A model generated the notes under the pieces. That model was not told the DNA's origin. It searched no databases and saw nothing but the letters and a program-made list of their open reading frames with translations. DNA of 64,000 nucleotides. Source: Pelagibacteraceae bacterium AG-422-I02. GTDB lineage: Bacteria > Pseudomonadota > Alphaproteobacteria > Pelagibacterales > Pelagibacteraceae. The position numbers and the translations under genes are program-made. The stretch spans positions 1-64,000 of the forward strand of contig QCMS01000004.1 in assembly GCA_003213555.1 (NCBI GenBank), read 5' to 3'. Below are positions 1 to 9,588 of the stretch, piece after piece (position 1 is the stretch's first letter; each line of letters opens with the position of its first letter).

Positions 1-804
1 ACTAGCAAAATGATTTGATATATTTTGGTTAGTATTAACAAAATAGGAAACACCCATAAAAAAAGAAATAAAAAGTACAACCAAAACTCTTCGCAATGAT
101 TTTTGGTAAAGAAACAACAAACCTAACATCATTAAGCTTAGGACAAGAGGAATTCTATTACCAGAAAATAAAATTCCAAAAAGATTTAAAAAAATAATTA
201 AGATAAAACTAATATAAAAAATAAATTTATTTTCGTATATTTTTTCTAATATGAGTAGAAAAAAAACTAAAAAAATAAAAAGTCTCTGAACATATGATCC
301 AGCTATGTATTCATCACCAAACGGACCCGCTAATCTTCTCCCAACTCCCTCAAAACCAAACAAGTCTGTACCAAAATAAAATTGAATTAAAAGATCAATA
401 CTTACAAATAAACTACAAGAGCCGAATATTAAAAAAATTAACTTAAAATTGATAATATTTTTTTGTAATAAAAATCTAAGTACAAAATAAAGAAAAAAAT
501 ATCTTAAAAATAAAAAAGATTTTGACAAAATAATATTTTGCTTTGGAGCATCGGGATAATCGAAATTAAAATAATTATTATACAAACCATTTGCAATCAA
601 ATAGATAAAAAAGATAATAATAAGTTTATCCAAAAAACCGATGCTAATTTTGAAAGTTTCAAATCTGTAAATTGAAAAAACAAAAATTATTAAAATAATA
701 ATATTTAGATTTAGTAATAAATTCCCTGCTATATAGCTGATTGGTATTAATAAAAATATTAGATTTACTAAATTTTTTGCTGAAAAAAAGTTTTGAGGTG
801 ACAT
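1..804 (-). CDS. O-antigen ligase/Wzy-like polytopic membrane protein (partial, runs off window start)
   Basis: Reverse-strand open frame from ATG at 804 (MSPQNFFSAKNLVNLIFLLIPISYIAGNLL...); hydrophobic, with a GRRLAGPFGDEYIAGSYVQR-type segment typical of O-antigen ligases. Absent from ORF track because it is truncated. Confidence 0.7.
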   Translation of the reverse strand, partial: MSPQNFFSAKNLVNLIFLLIPISYIAGNLLLNLNIIILIIFVFSIYRFETFKISIGFLDKLIIIFFIYLIANGLYNNYFNFDYPDAPKQNIILSKSFLFLRYFFLYFVLRFLLQKNIINFKLIFLIFGSCSLFVSIDLLIQFYFGTDLFGFEGVGRRLAGPFGDEYIAGSYVQRLFIFLVFFLLILEKIYENKFIFYISFILIIFLNLFGILFSGNRIPLVLSLMMLGLLFLYQKSLRRVLVVLFISFFMGVSYFVNTNQNISNHFAS

Positions 805-822
805 TAAATAATACTAAATTAA

Positions 823-853
823 TTGTACTTTTGTTCAATAATAATTATATAAT
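823..853 (+). promoter_or_regulatory. Putative sigma70 promoter for tRNA-Arg (TTGTAC-N17-TATATA)
   Basis: -35-like TTGTAC at 823-828, 17-nt spacer, TATATA at 846-851, located 18-46 nt upstream of tRNA 5' end. Confidence 0.45.
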
Positions 854-868
854 TATTCAAATTTTTAT

Positions 869-945
869 GCGCCTGTAGCTCAACTGGATAGAGCACTTGG
901 CTACGGACCAGGAGGTTCTGGGTTCAAATCCTAGCAGGCGCACCA
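869..945 (+). tRNA. tRNA-Arg (ACG)
   Basis: GCGCCTG/CAGGCGC acceptor, D-loop with GG, anticodon loop CTACGGA, T-loop TTCAAAT, encoded CCA. Confidence 0.95.
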
Positions 946-988
946 TTTTTATTGATTTTATGCCATTACACTAATAAAAGTATGTTCT

Positions 989-1084
989 ATGAAATTTTTA
1001 CTAAATTTATCACTGCAAAAGTCTGTTATTGTTTTTTTTATCATTATAACTATTATTTTATTAGCGTTAACTCTAATTTTATAA
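989..1084 (+). CDS. Possible small single-pass membrane protein (31 aa)
   Basis: ATG...TAA ORF MKFLLNLSLQKSVIVFFIIITIILLALTLIL; one hydrophobic helix. Below ORF-track cutoff. Confidence 0.3.
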   Translation: MKFLLNLSLQKSVIVFFIIITIILLALTLIL

Positions 1085-1837
1085 ATAGGTTATAAACAAA
1101 AGCAGGAGTCCTAATAAAATTCTGTAATATACAAAAATATTCATACTAAATTTTTTAATATACGCTAAAAAATATTTAATCGTGATTATTGAAAATATAA
1201 ATGATAATAAAATAGTAATTAAATTTAACTTTGAGAAAAAAATATCATTTGAAAATAAAATATCTTTTAAACCATAAGCAGAGACAGCACCCAAAATTGG
1301 TATTGATAATAAAAAAGATAATTTAGTTGAGTCTACTCTTTTAAAACATAGAAGTCTAGCAGCTGTTATTGCTATTCCAGATCTGCTTACCCCAGGTATT
1401 AAAGATAATATTTGAAACATGCCAATAAAAATTGCTGATTTAATTGTAAAATTATCTTCAATATTTTTTGTTATTTTAAACTTATCGCTTATGTATAATA
1501 AAATTCCGAATATGATAGTAGTCCAAGCTATTGTTTCTAAATTTCTAATTTTATCAATCAGTCCTGATTGAGCTAAATAAAAGCCTATAAACATTAGTGG
1601 TAAAGAAGAAATAAAAATTTTTGCAAAAAGAATTTTATTTTTAAAAAAATTTGTAATGTCTTTGAAAAAATAAACCAATACAGCAACAAATGAACCAATA
1701 TGACAACTTAAATCTATAGAAAGACTTTGATTTTCAAAATTAAAATACTCAGAAATTAAAATTAAATGTGAAGATGAGCTTATTGGTAAAAACTCTGTTA
1801 ATCCTTGAACTAAAGATAAAATGAATATTTCAATCAC
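1079..1837 (-). CDS. uppP: Undecaprenyl-diphosphatase (BacA/UppP family)
   Basis: Motifs LVQGLTEFLPISSSSHL and PGVSRSG characteristic of UppP. Confidence 0.93.
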   Translation of the reverse strand: MIEIFILSLVQGLTEFLPISSSSHLILISEYFNFENQSLSIDLSCHIGSFVAVLVYFFKDITNFFKNKILFAKIFISSLPLMFIGFYLAQSGLIDKIRNLETIAWTTIIFGILLYISDKFKITKNIEDNFTIKSAIFIGMFQILSLIPGVSRSGIAITAARLLCFKRVDSTKLSFLLSIPILGAVSAYGLKDILFSNDIFFSKLNLITILLSFIFSIITIKYFLAYIKKFSMNIFVYYRILLGLLLLFITYL

Positions 1838-1884
1838 AAATTAAAGATAAATTTAAAGGTTGTTTTTTTATTGGCAATTAATAC

Positions 1885-1901
1885 TGCATACGAGGTATGC
1901 A
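1885..1901. promoter_or_regulatory. 17-nt palindrome TGCATACGAGGTATGCA in gltD leader
   Basis: Perfect 7-bp arms around GAG, about 100 nt upstream of gltD ATG; TGCA-N9-TGCA geometry. Confidence 0.4.
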
Positions 1902-2002
1902 AAAAATGACATTAATTTTTAAAGGTTTTTTATTATATAGGTAATTGATATTGACCTTTAAAAGCTGTAAATAGGTGAATACTTAACTTAATTAACTCTT
2001 TA

Positions 2003-3448
2003 ATGACAAAAAAAATGCTTCAATTTGTGGATGTTAAACAAGAAACTCCCGAAAAAAGAAAAACTGTTAATAGAAAAGATGATTTTAAGGAGATCTACAA
2101 AGAATATATTACCAATAAAGCGACAGAACAATCAAGTAGGTGTTCTCAATGTGGAGTCCCTTTCTGCCAGGTTCACTGTCCTTTAAGTAATAATATCCCA
2201 GACTGGTTAAAGTTAACTGCAGAAGGAAGATTAAAAGAAGCTTACGAATTATCACAAAGCACCAATAATATGCCAGAGGTGTGCGGAAGGATTTGTCCTC
2301 AAGACAGGCTTTGCGAAGGAAATTGCGTTATAGAGCAATCTGGTCACGGAACAGTAACTATAGGATCCATAGAAAAATATATAACAGATACAGCATGGGA
2401 CAAAGGGTGGATAAAGCCTTTTAAAGTGACAAAAGAATTGAAACAATCAGTTGGAATTATAGGTGCTGGTCCTGCAGGATTGGCATGTGCTGAAGAATTA
2501 AGAAAATCAGGATATCAAGTAACTATCTATGATAGATATGATAGGCCTGGCGGGCTACTAATTTACGGCATACCAAATTTTAAATTAGAAAAATTTGTCG
2601 TTGAAAGAAGAACAAAGTTATTAAAAGAAACAGGAATAAATTTTGTTCAGAATTTTGAAGTTGGAAAAGATAAAACTTTATATGAACTTAAGGAAAAACA
2701 TGATGCAATCTTAATTTCCACAGGTGTATATAAAGCTAGAGAAATAAATATACCAGGCCACAATCTCCAAAATATTTTTCCTGCAATGGATTTTTTGACT
2801 GCATCTAATAAAAAAGGGTTGGGTGACAAAGTTGAATTATTTGACAATGGCACTTTGAATGCTGAGGGGAAAAATGTCGTTGTAATTGGTGGCGGGGATA
2901 CTGCTATGGATTGTGTTAGAACTTCAATTAGGCAAAAAGCTAAATCAGTAAAATGTTTATACAGAAGAGATAGAGAAAACATGCCTGGTTCGGCAAGAGA
3001 AGTTGGAAATGCTATAGAAGAAGGAGTAGAATTTATTTGGCTTACTGGACCGAAAAGCTTTATCGGTAATACAAAAGTTGAAGCAGTTGAAGTAAATAAA
3101 ATGAAACTGGGTGAACCAGACTCTTCTGGAAGAAGAAGACCAGAGATTGATCAAGGATCAGAATATAAAATTCCAGCAGATCTTGTTATAAAATCCTTGG
3201 GGTTCGATCCAGAAAATCTTCCTAAATTATTTGGAGCCAAGGATTTAGTAGTATCTCAATGGGGAACTTTAAAAATTAATTTAAAAACTATGCAAACAAG
3301 TTTAGATGGAGTATTTGCTGCAGGCGATATTGTAAGAGGAGCTTCACTTGTCGTATGGGCGATCAGAGACGGTAGAGATGCTGCTTCTCAAATTGAAAAA
3401 TATTTACAACAAAAAATAGATAAAAATAAATCAGAAGTTGCAGCATAA
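2003..3448 (+). CDS. gltD: Glutamate synthase, small subunit (NADPH)
   Basis: N-terminal Fe-S cysteines (CSQCGVPFCQVHCPL), FAD/NAD GAGPAGLACAEELR motif; adjacent gltB. Confidence 0.95.
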   Translation: MTKKMLQFVDVKQETPEKRKTVNRKDDFKEIYKEYITNKATEQSSRCSQCGVPFCQVHCPLSNNIPDWLKLTAEGRLKEAYELSQSTNNMPEVCGRICPQDRLCEGNCVIEQSGHGTVTIGSIEKYITDTAWDKGWIKPFKVTKELKQSVGIIGAGPAGLACAEELRKSGYQVTIYDRYDRPGGLLIYGIPNFKLEKFVVERRTKLLKETGINFVQNFEVGKDKTLYELKEKHDAILISTGVYKAREINIPGHNLQNIFPAMDFLTASNKKGLGDKVELFDNGTLNAEGKNVVVIGGGDTAMDCVRTSIRQKAKSVKCLYRRDRENMPGSAREVGNAIEEGVEFIWLTGPKSFIGNTKVEAVEVNKMKLGEPDSSGRRRPEIDQGSEYKIPADLVIKSLGFDPENLPKLFGAKDLVVSQWGTLKINLKTMQTSLDGVFAAGDIVRGASLVVWAIRDGRDAASQIEKYLQQKIDKNKSEVAA

Positions 3449-3453
3449 TAAAA

Positions 3454-6400
3454 ATGAAAAATTACAAAAAAAATAAAAAAATTTTAGAGAAAAGTTTTAA
3501 TTATTCTTCAGATATGGAACATGATGCATGTGGCGTGGGGTTAATTGCATCTACAAATGGGAAAAAATCTAGAAAAATTATTGAGTATGGCATCGAGGCT
3601 TTAAAAGCTATATGGCACAGAGGAGCTGTAGATGCAGATGGAAAATCTGGTGATGGAGCTGGAATTCAAATTGAGATAGCACCTGATTTCTTTAAAGAGA
3701 AAATTTCTTCGACTGGACATACTCTTGATGAAAATAAAAGAATTTGTGTTGGAATGGTTTTTCTTCCAAGAACAGATTATTCAGAACAAGAAAAATGTAG
3801 AGAGATTATTGAGTCTGCGCTATTAGCTGAAAATTATTACATATATGGTTGGAGACAAGTCCCAATTAATCCAAGTGTTTTAGGAAAAACGGCAGATCAA
3901 AATCGTCCAGAAATTGCACAGGTAATGTTTAAAAAAAATGAGACATTGAAAACCAATGATCTTGAAAGAGATTTATTCGAAACAAGAAAAAAAATTGAAA
4001 AAGTTGCAAGAGATAAACAAATAAAAGACTTTTATATTTGTTCCTTCAGCTCAAGATCCATTGTTTATAAGGGCATGTTTCTTGCTGAAATGTTATCTGA
4101 ATTTTATCCAGATCTTCATGATGAAAAGTTAACATCCAGATTTGCAATTTTTCATCAAAGATATTCAACTAACACCTTTCCAAGTTGGGATTTGGCTCAA
4201 CCTTTTAGAACTTTAGCACACAACGGAGAGATAAATACGGTTAAAGGAAATATAAATTGGATGAAAATTCACGAGCAAGACATGTCTAGCCCTCTTTTTA
4301 AAGATGTAAAGAATCTTAAGCCAGTTATTAGAAGTTCTTCTGACTCTGGAGCGCTAGATAATGTTTTTGAACTTTTAACTCACTCGGGAAAATTGGCTCC
4401 ATTAATTAAATTAATGATGATTCCTGACTCATGGTCTAAGAGAAGCAAAACCGTGCCAAAAAATCATCAAGATCTTTTTAATTTTTTAAATAGCACTATT
4501 GAACCATGGGATGGTCCAGCTGCGATTTGTGCAACAGATGCTAAGTGGGTTTTGGCTTCATCTGACAGGAACGGACTAAGACCTTTAAGATATTCAATCA
4601 CCTCAGACGGCTTATTTTTTGCAGGTTCTGAAACTGGAATGATTAAAATTCCAGAGGAAAAAATTATTGAAAAAGGAAAACTTGGTCCCGGTCAAATCAT
4701 TGCAATTGATTTAAAAAAAGGAAAACTATTTAAAGACAAAGAAATTAAAGACCTTTTAGCAAAAGATTATAAAAAATATAATAAACAAATTATTGATTTA
4801 GAAAAAAAGATTTCATTTGGAGGAGAAAAAGCAAATTTCTTAGGTGAGGATTTAAGGAAAAGACAGTTTTTATCAGGATTAAGTATAGAGGATTTAGAGT
4901 TAATTCTTCACCCAATGGCAGAGGAAGGAAAAGAGGCTTCAGGCTCGATGGGGGATGATACTCCAGTTGCCGTACTATCAAGTCACTTCAGACCTGTATC
5001 ACATTATTTTAGACAAAACTTTAGCCAAGTAACCAATCCACCAATAGACTCTTTAAGAGAAAATAAAGTAATGAGTTTAAAGACAAGATTTGGAAATCTA
5101 GGTAACATTTTAGATTTTGATAATCTAACCGAAGAAAATATTTATGTTTTAGATAGCCCCATACTTACTAACTCACAATTTAAAAAATTTAAAAAATTTT
5201 TTTCAAAAAAGGTTAAAGTCATTGACTGCACTTTTAGTATTAAAGAGTCTCTCAAAGAAAGAATTGAACTAATTAGAGAAGAAGTAGAAACAGCTGTTAG
5301 AGAAGGAAGCACTTGCATAATATTATCTGATAAGAACATAACAAATCAGCAAGCAAGCATTCCGAGTATATTGACTGTAGGAGCAGTCCACTCTCACTTA
5401 GTAAAACACGGATTGAGAGGTTATTGTTCTTTAAATGTTGAGTGCTCTGATGCAATGGATACACACTCTTTTGCTATTTTAATTGGAGTTGGAGCCACTA
5501 CAGTGAATCCTTATCTTGCAATAGATAGCATTCATCAAAGATTTGAAAAAAAATTATTTGGCAAATCTGATTTTGAAACATGTGTAAATAAATTCAAAAA
5601 ATCAATTGATGCCGGTCTTCTAAAAATTATGTCAAAGATGGGAATATCAGTAATAAGCTCTTATAGAGGCGGATGCAATTTTGAAGCGGTAGGTTTAAGT
5701 AGAGCTATTGTTTCAGATTATTTTCCAGGCATGTCTTCAAGAATTTCAGGAATAGGCATAATCGGGATCGAGAAAAAGATTAAGGAACTTTATGAAAAAT
5801 TTAATACAAAAAATGTATTCACTTTACCTATCGGAGGATTATACAGATATAGAAAAAGCGGAGAAGACCACCAATATCAAGGAAAATTAATACATTTATT
5901 GCAAAGCGCTGTTGCTAGTGGTTCATATGAGCTATATAAAAAATATTCAGCTGGAATTCATAATTTACCTCCAATTAATATAAGAGACTTGCTAGAATTT
6001 AAAAAACAGAGAAAGCCTATCGATATTAAAGATGTAGAGCCAATTGAAGAAATTTTAAAAAGATTTGGAAGTGGAAGCATGTCTCATGGAGCGCTATCAG
6101 CAGAAGCTCACGAAACTTTAGCAATGGGAATGAATAGAATTAAAGGAGCCTCTTGTAGCGGAGAAGGAGGCGAGGATGCAAAAAGATTTAAAATGTTACC
6201 TAACGGAGACAGCGCAAACTCAAGAGTGAAACAAATTGCATCTGCTAGATTTGGAGTAACTGTTGATTATTTAAATAACGCTAACGAAATAGAAATTAAA
6301 ATTGCTCAAGGAGCTAAACCAGGTGAGGGAGGACAACTACCAGGTTTTAAGGTTACAAAAGAAATAGCGCGATTAAGACATTCGACGCCAGGTGTAACTT

Positions 6401-7950
6401 TAATATCTCCACCACCACATCACGATATTTATTCTATAGAAGACTTAGCCCAACTAATTTATGATTTAAAACAAATCAATCCAGGTGCTAGAGTTGGAGT
6501 CAAATTAGTTGCATCAACTGGTATTGGAACAATAGCAGCAGGTGTAGCAAAAGCAAAAGCAGATATAATTTTGATCTCAGGACATTCTGGAGGAACTGGT
6601 GCTAGTCCTCAAACAAGTATTAAGTACGCAGGTATTCCTTGGGAGATGGGTTTAACTGAAGCAAACCAAATTCTTACTTTAAATAATTTAAGACATAACG
6701 TTACTTTAAGAACGGATGGGGGATTAAAAACTGGCCGCGATATTGTGATGGCTGCAATGATGGGAGCAGAAGAATATGGAATGGGTACATCATCTTTAGT
6801 TGCAATGGGATGCATAATGGTGAGACAATGTCATTCAAACACATGTCCAGTTGGAGTTTGCAGTCAAGATGAGGCTTTACGAGAAAAATTTACCGGTACT
6901 CCAGAAAAAGTTGTAAATTTATTTACGTTTGCAGCAACAGAGGTAAGAGAAATTCTCGCTCTTCTTGGATTTAAATCAATCAATGAAATTATAGGAAGAA
7001 CAGATTTATTAGCTCAGGTAAACAAAGGTGCATCTAATCTAGATGATTTAGATTTAAATCCACTATTAGTTCAAGCAGACCCAGGGGAAAACTTAAGATA
7101 TTGTAAAGATAAACATATTAATGCAGTGCCAGATACTCTCGACGAAAAAATCTGGTCTGAGATCAAACATAAGATTAAAACAGACTTATCAAATGAATTT
7201 AATTATGAAATAGAAAATACATCAAGATCAGTAGGAACAAGATTATCTCATTATATATATAAAAAATTTGGTAACAATAAATTAGATGAAAATAGAGTTC
7301 ATATTAAATTAGAGGGTTCGGCCGGACAATCTCTTGGAGCCTTTTTAACTAAAGGAGTCAAACTTACTGTTGAAGGAGATTGTAATGACTATGTTGGCAA
7401 AGGATTATCTGGAGGCACAATTGTTGTGTACCCATCTCCAAAAAGTTCATTAGTTTCAAGTGAAAATACAATAATAGGAAATACTGTTCTTTACGGAGCA
7501 ACCTCAGGAAAATTATTTGCTTCAGGACAAGCAGGGGAAAGATTTGCAGTAAGAAACTCAGGAGCTTTTTCAATAATTGAAGGATGTGGCGCTCACGGAT
7601 GTGAGTACATGACCGGCGGAGCAGCAATTATTTTGGGAGAAGTAGGAGACAATTTTGGGGCCGGTATGACGGGTGGCATGGCATTTGTTTATGATGAAAA
7701 AAATACCTTCGAAAATTTTGCTAATCCAGTATCGATAATTTGGCAAGAGGTTGAAACTGAATATTGGAAAAAATTCTTAAAAGAAAGCTTAAATACTTTT
7801 GTTCAAGAAACAAATTCTAAAATAGCTAAAAAAATTTTAGATAACTTCAATAGCGAGCTTAAAAAATTCAAACAAATTTGCCCTATTGAGATGTTAGATA
7901 AGTTAGAAAACCCAATTAGTTTTAAGTCTCGTGTTAAGAAGGCTAGTTAA
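3454..7950 (+). CDS. gltB: Glutamate synthase, large subunit
   Basis: 1498 aa; glutaminase start (DACGVGL), FMN-binding ISGHSGGTGASPQTS, GXGXG C-terminal domain. Confidence 0.97.
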   Translation: MKNYKKNKKILEKSFNYSSDMEHDACGVGLIASTNGKKSRKIIEYGIEALKAIWHRGAVDADGKSGDGAGIQIEIAPDFFKEKISSTGHTLDENKRICVGMVFLPRTDYSEQEKCREIIESALLAENYYIYGWRQVPINPSVLGKTADQNRPEIAQVMFKKNETLKTNDLERDLFETRKKIEKVARDKQIKDFYICSFSSRSIVYKGMFLAEMLSEFYPDLHDEKLTSRFAIFHQRYSTNTFPSWDLAQPFRTLAHNGEINTVKGNINWMKIHEQDMSSPLFKDVKNLKPVIRSSSDSGALDNVFELLTHSGKLAPLIKLMMIPDSWSKRSKTVPKNHQDLFNFLNSTIEPWDGPAAICATDAKWVLASSDRNGLRPLRYSITSDGLFFAGSETGMIKIPEEKIIEKGKLGPGQIIAIDLKKGKLFKDKEIKDLLAKDYKKYNKQIIDLEKKISFGGEKANFLGEDLRKRQFLSGLSIEDLELILHPMAEEGKEASGSMGDDTPVAVLSSHFRPVSHYFRQNFSQVTNPPIDSLRENKVMSLKTRFGNLGNILDFDNLTEENIYVLDSPILTNSQFKKFKKFFSKKVKVIDCTFSIKESLKERIELIREEVETAVREGSTCIILSDKNITNQQASIPSILTVGAVHSHLVKHGLRGYCSLNVECSDAMDTHSFAILIGVGATTVNPYLAIDSIHQRFEKKLFGKSDFETCVNKFKKSIDAGLLKIMSKMGISVISSYRGGCNFEAVGLSRAIVSDYFPGMSSRISGIGIIGIEKKIKELYEKFNTKNVFTLPIGGLYRYRKSGEDHQYQGKLIHLLQSAVASGSYELYKKYSAGIHNLPPINIRDLLEFKKQRKPIDIKDVEPIEEILKRFGSGSMSHGALSAEAHETLAMGMNRIKGASCSGEGGEDAKRFKMLPNGDSANSRVKQIASARFGVTVDYLNNANEIEIKIAQGAKPGEGGQLPGFKVTKEIARLRHSTPGVTLISPPPHHDIYSIEDLAQLIYDLKQINPGARVGVKLVASTGIGTIAAGVAKAKADIILISGHSGGTGASPQTSIKYAGIPWEMGLTEANQILTLNNLRHNVTLRTDGGLKTGRDIVMAAMMGAEEYGMGTSSLVAMGCIMVRQCHSNTCPVGVCSQDEALREKFTGTPEKVVNLFTFAATEVREILALLGFKSINEIIGRTDLLAQVNKGASNLDDLDLNPLLVQADPGENLRYCKDKHINAVPDTLDEKIWSEIKHKIKTDLSNEFNYEIENTSRSVGTRLSHYIYKKFGNNKLDENRVHIKLEGSAGQSLGAFLTKGVKLTVEGDCNDYVGKGLSGGTIVVYPSPKSSLVSSENTIIGNTVLYGATSGKLFASGQAGERFAVRNSGAFSIIEGCGAHGCEYMTGGAAIILGEVGDNFGAGMTGGMAFVYDEKNTFENFANPVSIIWQEVETEYWKKFLKESLNTFVQETNSKIAKKILDNFNSELKKFKQICPIEMLDKLENPISFKSRVKKAS

Positions 7951-8826
7951 ATGAATTCAAAAAATATTATTTGTTTTGGTTTTGGACAGGTAGCAAAAAA
8001 CTTTATTAAAAATCTAAAAGATCAAGGAACCAATTTTAAATTAACGACTACATCACGAGAAGAGTCCAAAACTAAAAAATTTGAAAATATAAATTATGAA
8101 AGCTTTCAATTTACAGAAGAAGGTTTTGATAAGACTTTTATATCAAGATTTGAGGAAGCAGATCATATTCTTCTATCTATAGCTCCCATTAATGGAACTG
8201 ATATTGTTATAAAAAATCTGAAAGATTATTTTAAATCAAGCAAATTCAAATGGATAACTTATCTATCTGCAACAAGCGTATATGGAAACCATAATGGAGA
8301 GTGGGTAGATGAAAATAGTGAAACCAGACCAACTTCACCAAATGGTGTTGAAAGGCTTAAAGTTGAAAAAGAGTGGATGCAGTTAGCGAGCACATTTGAT
8401 TTACCGCTTCAAATTTTTAGATTATCGGGAATTTATTCCAATCAATATAATATTCTAAAAAGATTAAAGTCAGGAGAAGCTAAAATAATAAACAAAAAAA
8501 ATCATTTTTTCTCACGTATTCATATAGAAGATATTGCAAATGTTTTGTCTAGCTCTTTAACTAATTTTAAAAAGAAAGAAATCTATAACATTTCAGATAA
8601 TCGACCTGCGTCTGCAGAAGAAGTCACTATGTATGGAGTTAAACTGCTTAGAATAGATAAGCCTAAAACTATAGAAATCAATGAAATACAAAGCGAAATG
8701 TTAAAAAATTTTTATAAAGACTCAAAAAAAGTAGATAATAAAAAAATGAGAGAATTTTTTAATCATAAATTAAAGTACCCTACTTATGTTGAGGGATTAA
8801 ATTATATCTTTAACAATAATATTTAA
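7951..8826 (+). CDS. NAD(P)-dependent epimerase/SDR-family protein
   Basis: N-terminal GFGQVAKNF nucleotide-binding motif; YLSATSVYGNHNGEWVDE. Confidence 0.75.
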   Translation: MNSKNIICFGFGQVAKNFIKNLKDQGTNFKLTTTSREESKTKKFENINYESFQFTEEGFDKTFISRFEEADHILLSIAPINGTDIVIKNLKDYFKSSKFKWITYLSATSVYGNHNGEWVDENSETRPTSPNGVERLKVEKEWMQLASTFDLPLQIFRLSGIYSNQYNILKRLKSGEAKIINKKNHFFSRIHIEDIANVLSSSLTNFKKKEIYNISDNRPASAEEVTMYGVKLLRIDKPKTIEINEIQSEMLKNFYKDSKKVDNKKMREFFNHKLKYPTYVEGLNYIFNNNI

Positions 8827-9552
8827 TTCTTTAATTATTTTTTTTAGAGCAACTTGATTAGATAAGCTATGGTCCCCGTTTTTAATTATTACTAACTTCT
8901 TTTGTGCATTGGGAAACACTGAAAGAACTTTTCTTGAAAAGGATACTGGCACAACTTCATCTTTGCTACCATGAACCATTGATACTTTAATTCTAGATCT
9001 AATTTTTTTAGATAGGATTTTATTTTTTCTTCCATCTTTAATTAGTTGGAACGTAATAGGATATTCATATTGCCCATTCTTAATAACACTCAATCCTTTA
9101 GAAATAATTTCATTTTTATTTTTTTTTGGCAATTTTTTCCACATTAATCTTTCGAGAAATTCGGGAGCTGAACCTATGCCAACAAAACCTACAATTTGAT
9201 TTTCAAAATATTTAAATTGATTTAAAGAGATCCATGCTCCCATGCTAGAACCAACAAGTATAATTTTATTCTTTTTAACAATTTTTTTAATTGAATTCTT
9301 AGCATCACTTGACCATTGAGTAATATTTCCTTTTGTAAATTTTCCCGATGACTTGCCGTGTCCTGAATACTCAATAGCTAAAAATCCTAACTTATTTTTT
9401 ATAGCATATTTTTTAAAGGCTTGAGGTTTTTCTCCATCGATATCAGACATAAAACCTGGAAGAAAAACGACATAAAGATTTTTTTTATAATAATTGTCTA
9501 TAAATCTAAGTTTTTTTGTCTTTGATAATTTTAAATATTTGAATTTTTTCAT
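8797..9552 (-). CDS. Alpha/beta hydrolase
   Basis: GSSMGAW nucleophile elbow, LPGFMSDIDGEKP, C-terminal GDHSL. Confidence 0.8.
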   Translation of the reverse strand: MKKFKYLKLSKTKKLRFIDNYYKKNLYVVFLPGFMSDIDGEKPQAFKKYAIKNKLGFLAIEYSGHGKSSGKFTKGNITQWSSDAKNSIKKIVKKNKIILVGSSMGAWISLNQFKYFENQIVGFVGIGSAPEFLERLMWKKLPKKNKNEIISKGLSVIKNGQYEYPITFQLIKDGRKNKILSKKIRSRIKVSMVHGSKDEVVPVSFSRKVLSVFPNAQKKLVIIKNGDHSLSNQVALKKIIKELNIIVKDII

Positions 9553-9588
9553 GTAAGAATATTTAATTGCTATTATATAACAAATAAG

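Noticed and set aside
1872-1889. TGGCA...TGCAT resembling a sigma54 promoter upstream of gltD
   Set aside because: GG-to-GC spacing is one nucleotide too long for the -24/-12 consensus, and streamlined SAR11-type genomes are not expected to carry rpoN.
2647-2982. 111-aa minus-strand ORF
   Set aside because: Entirely antisense to gltD, with no recognisable family; typical shadow ORF.
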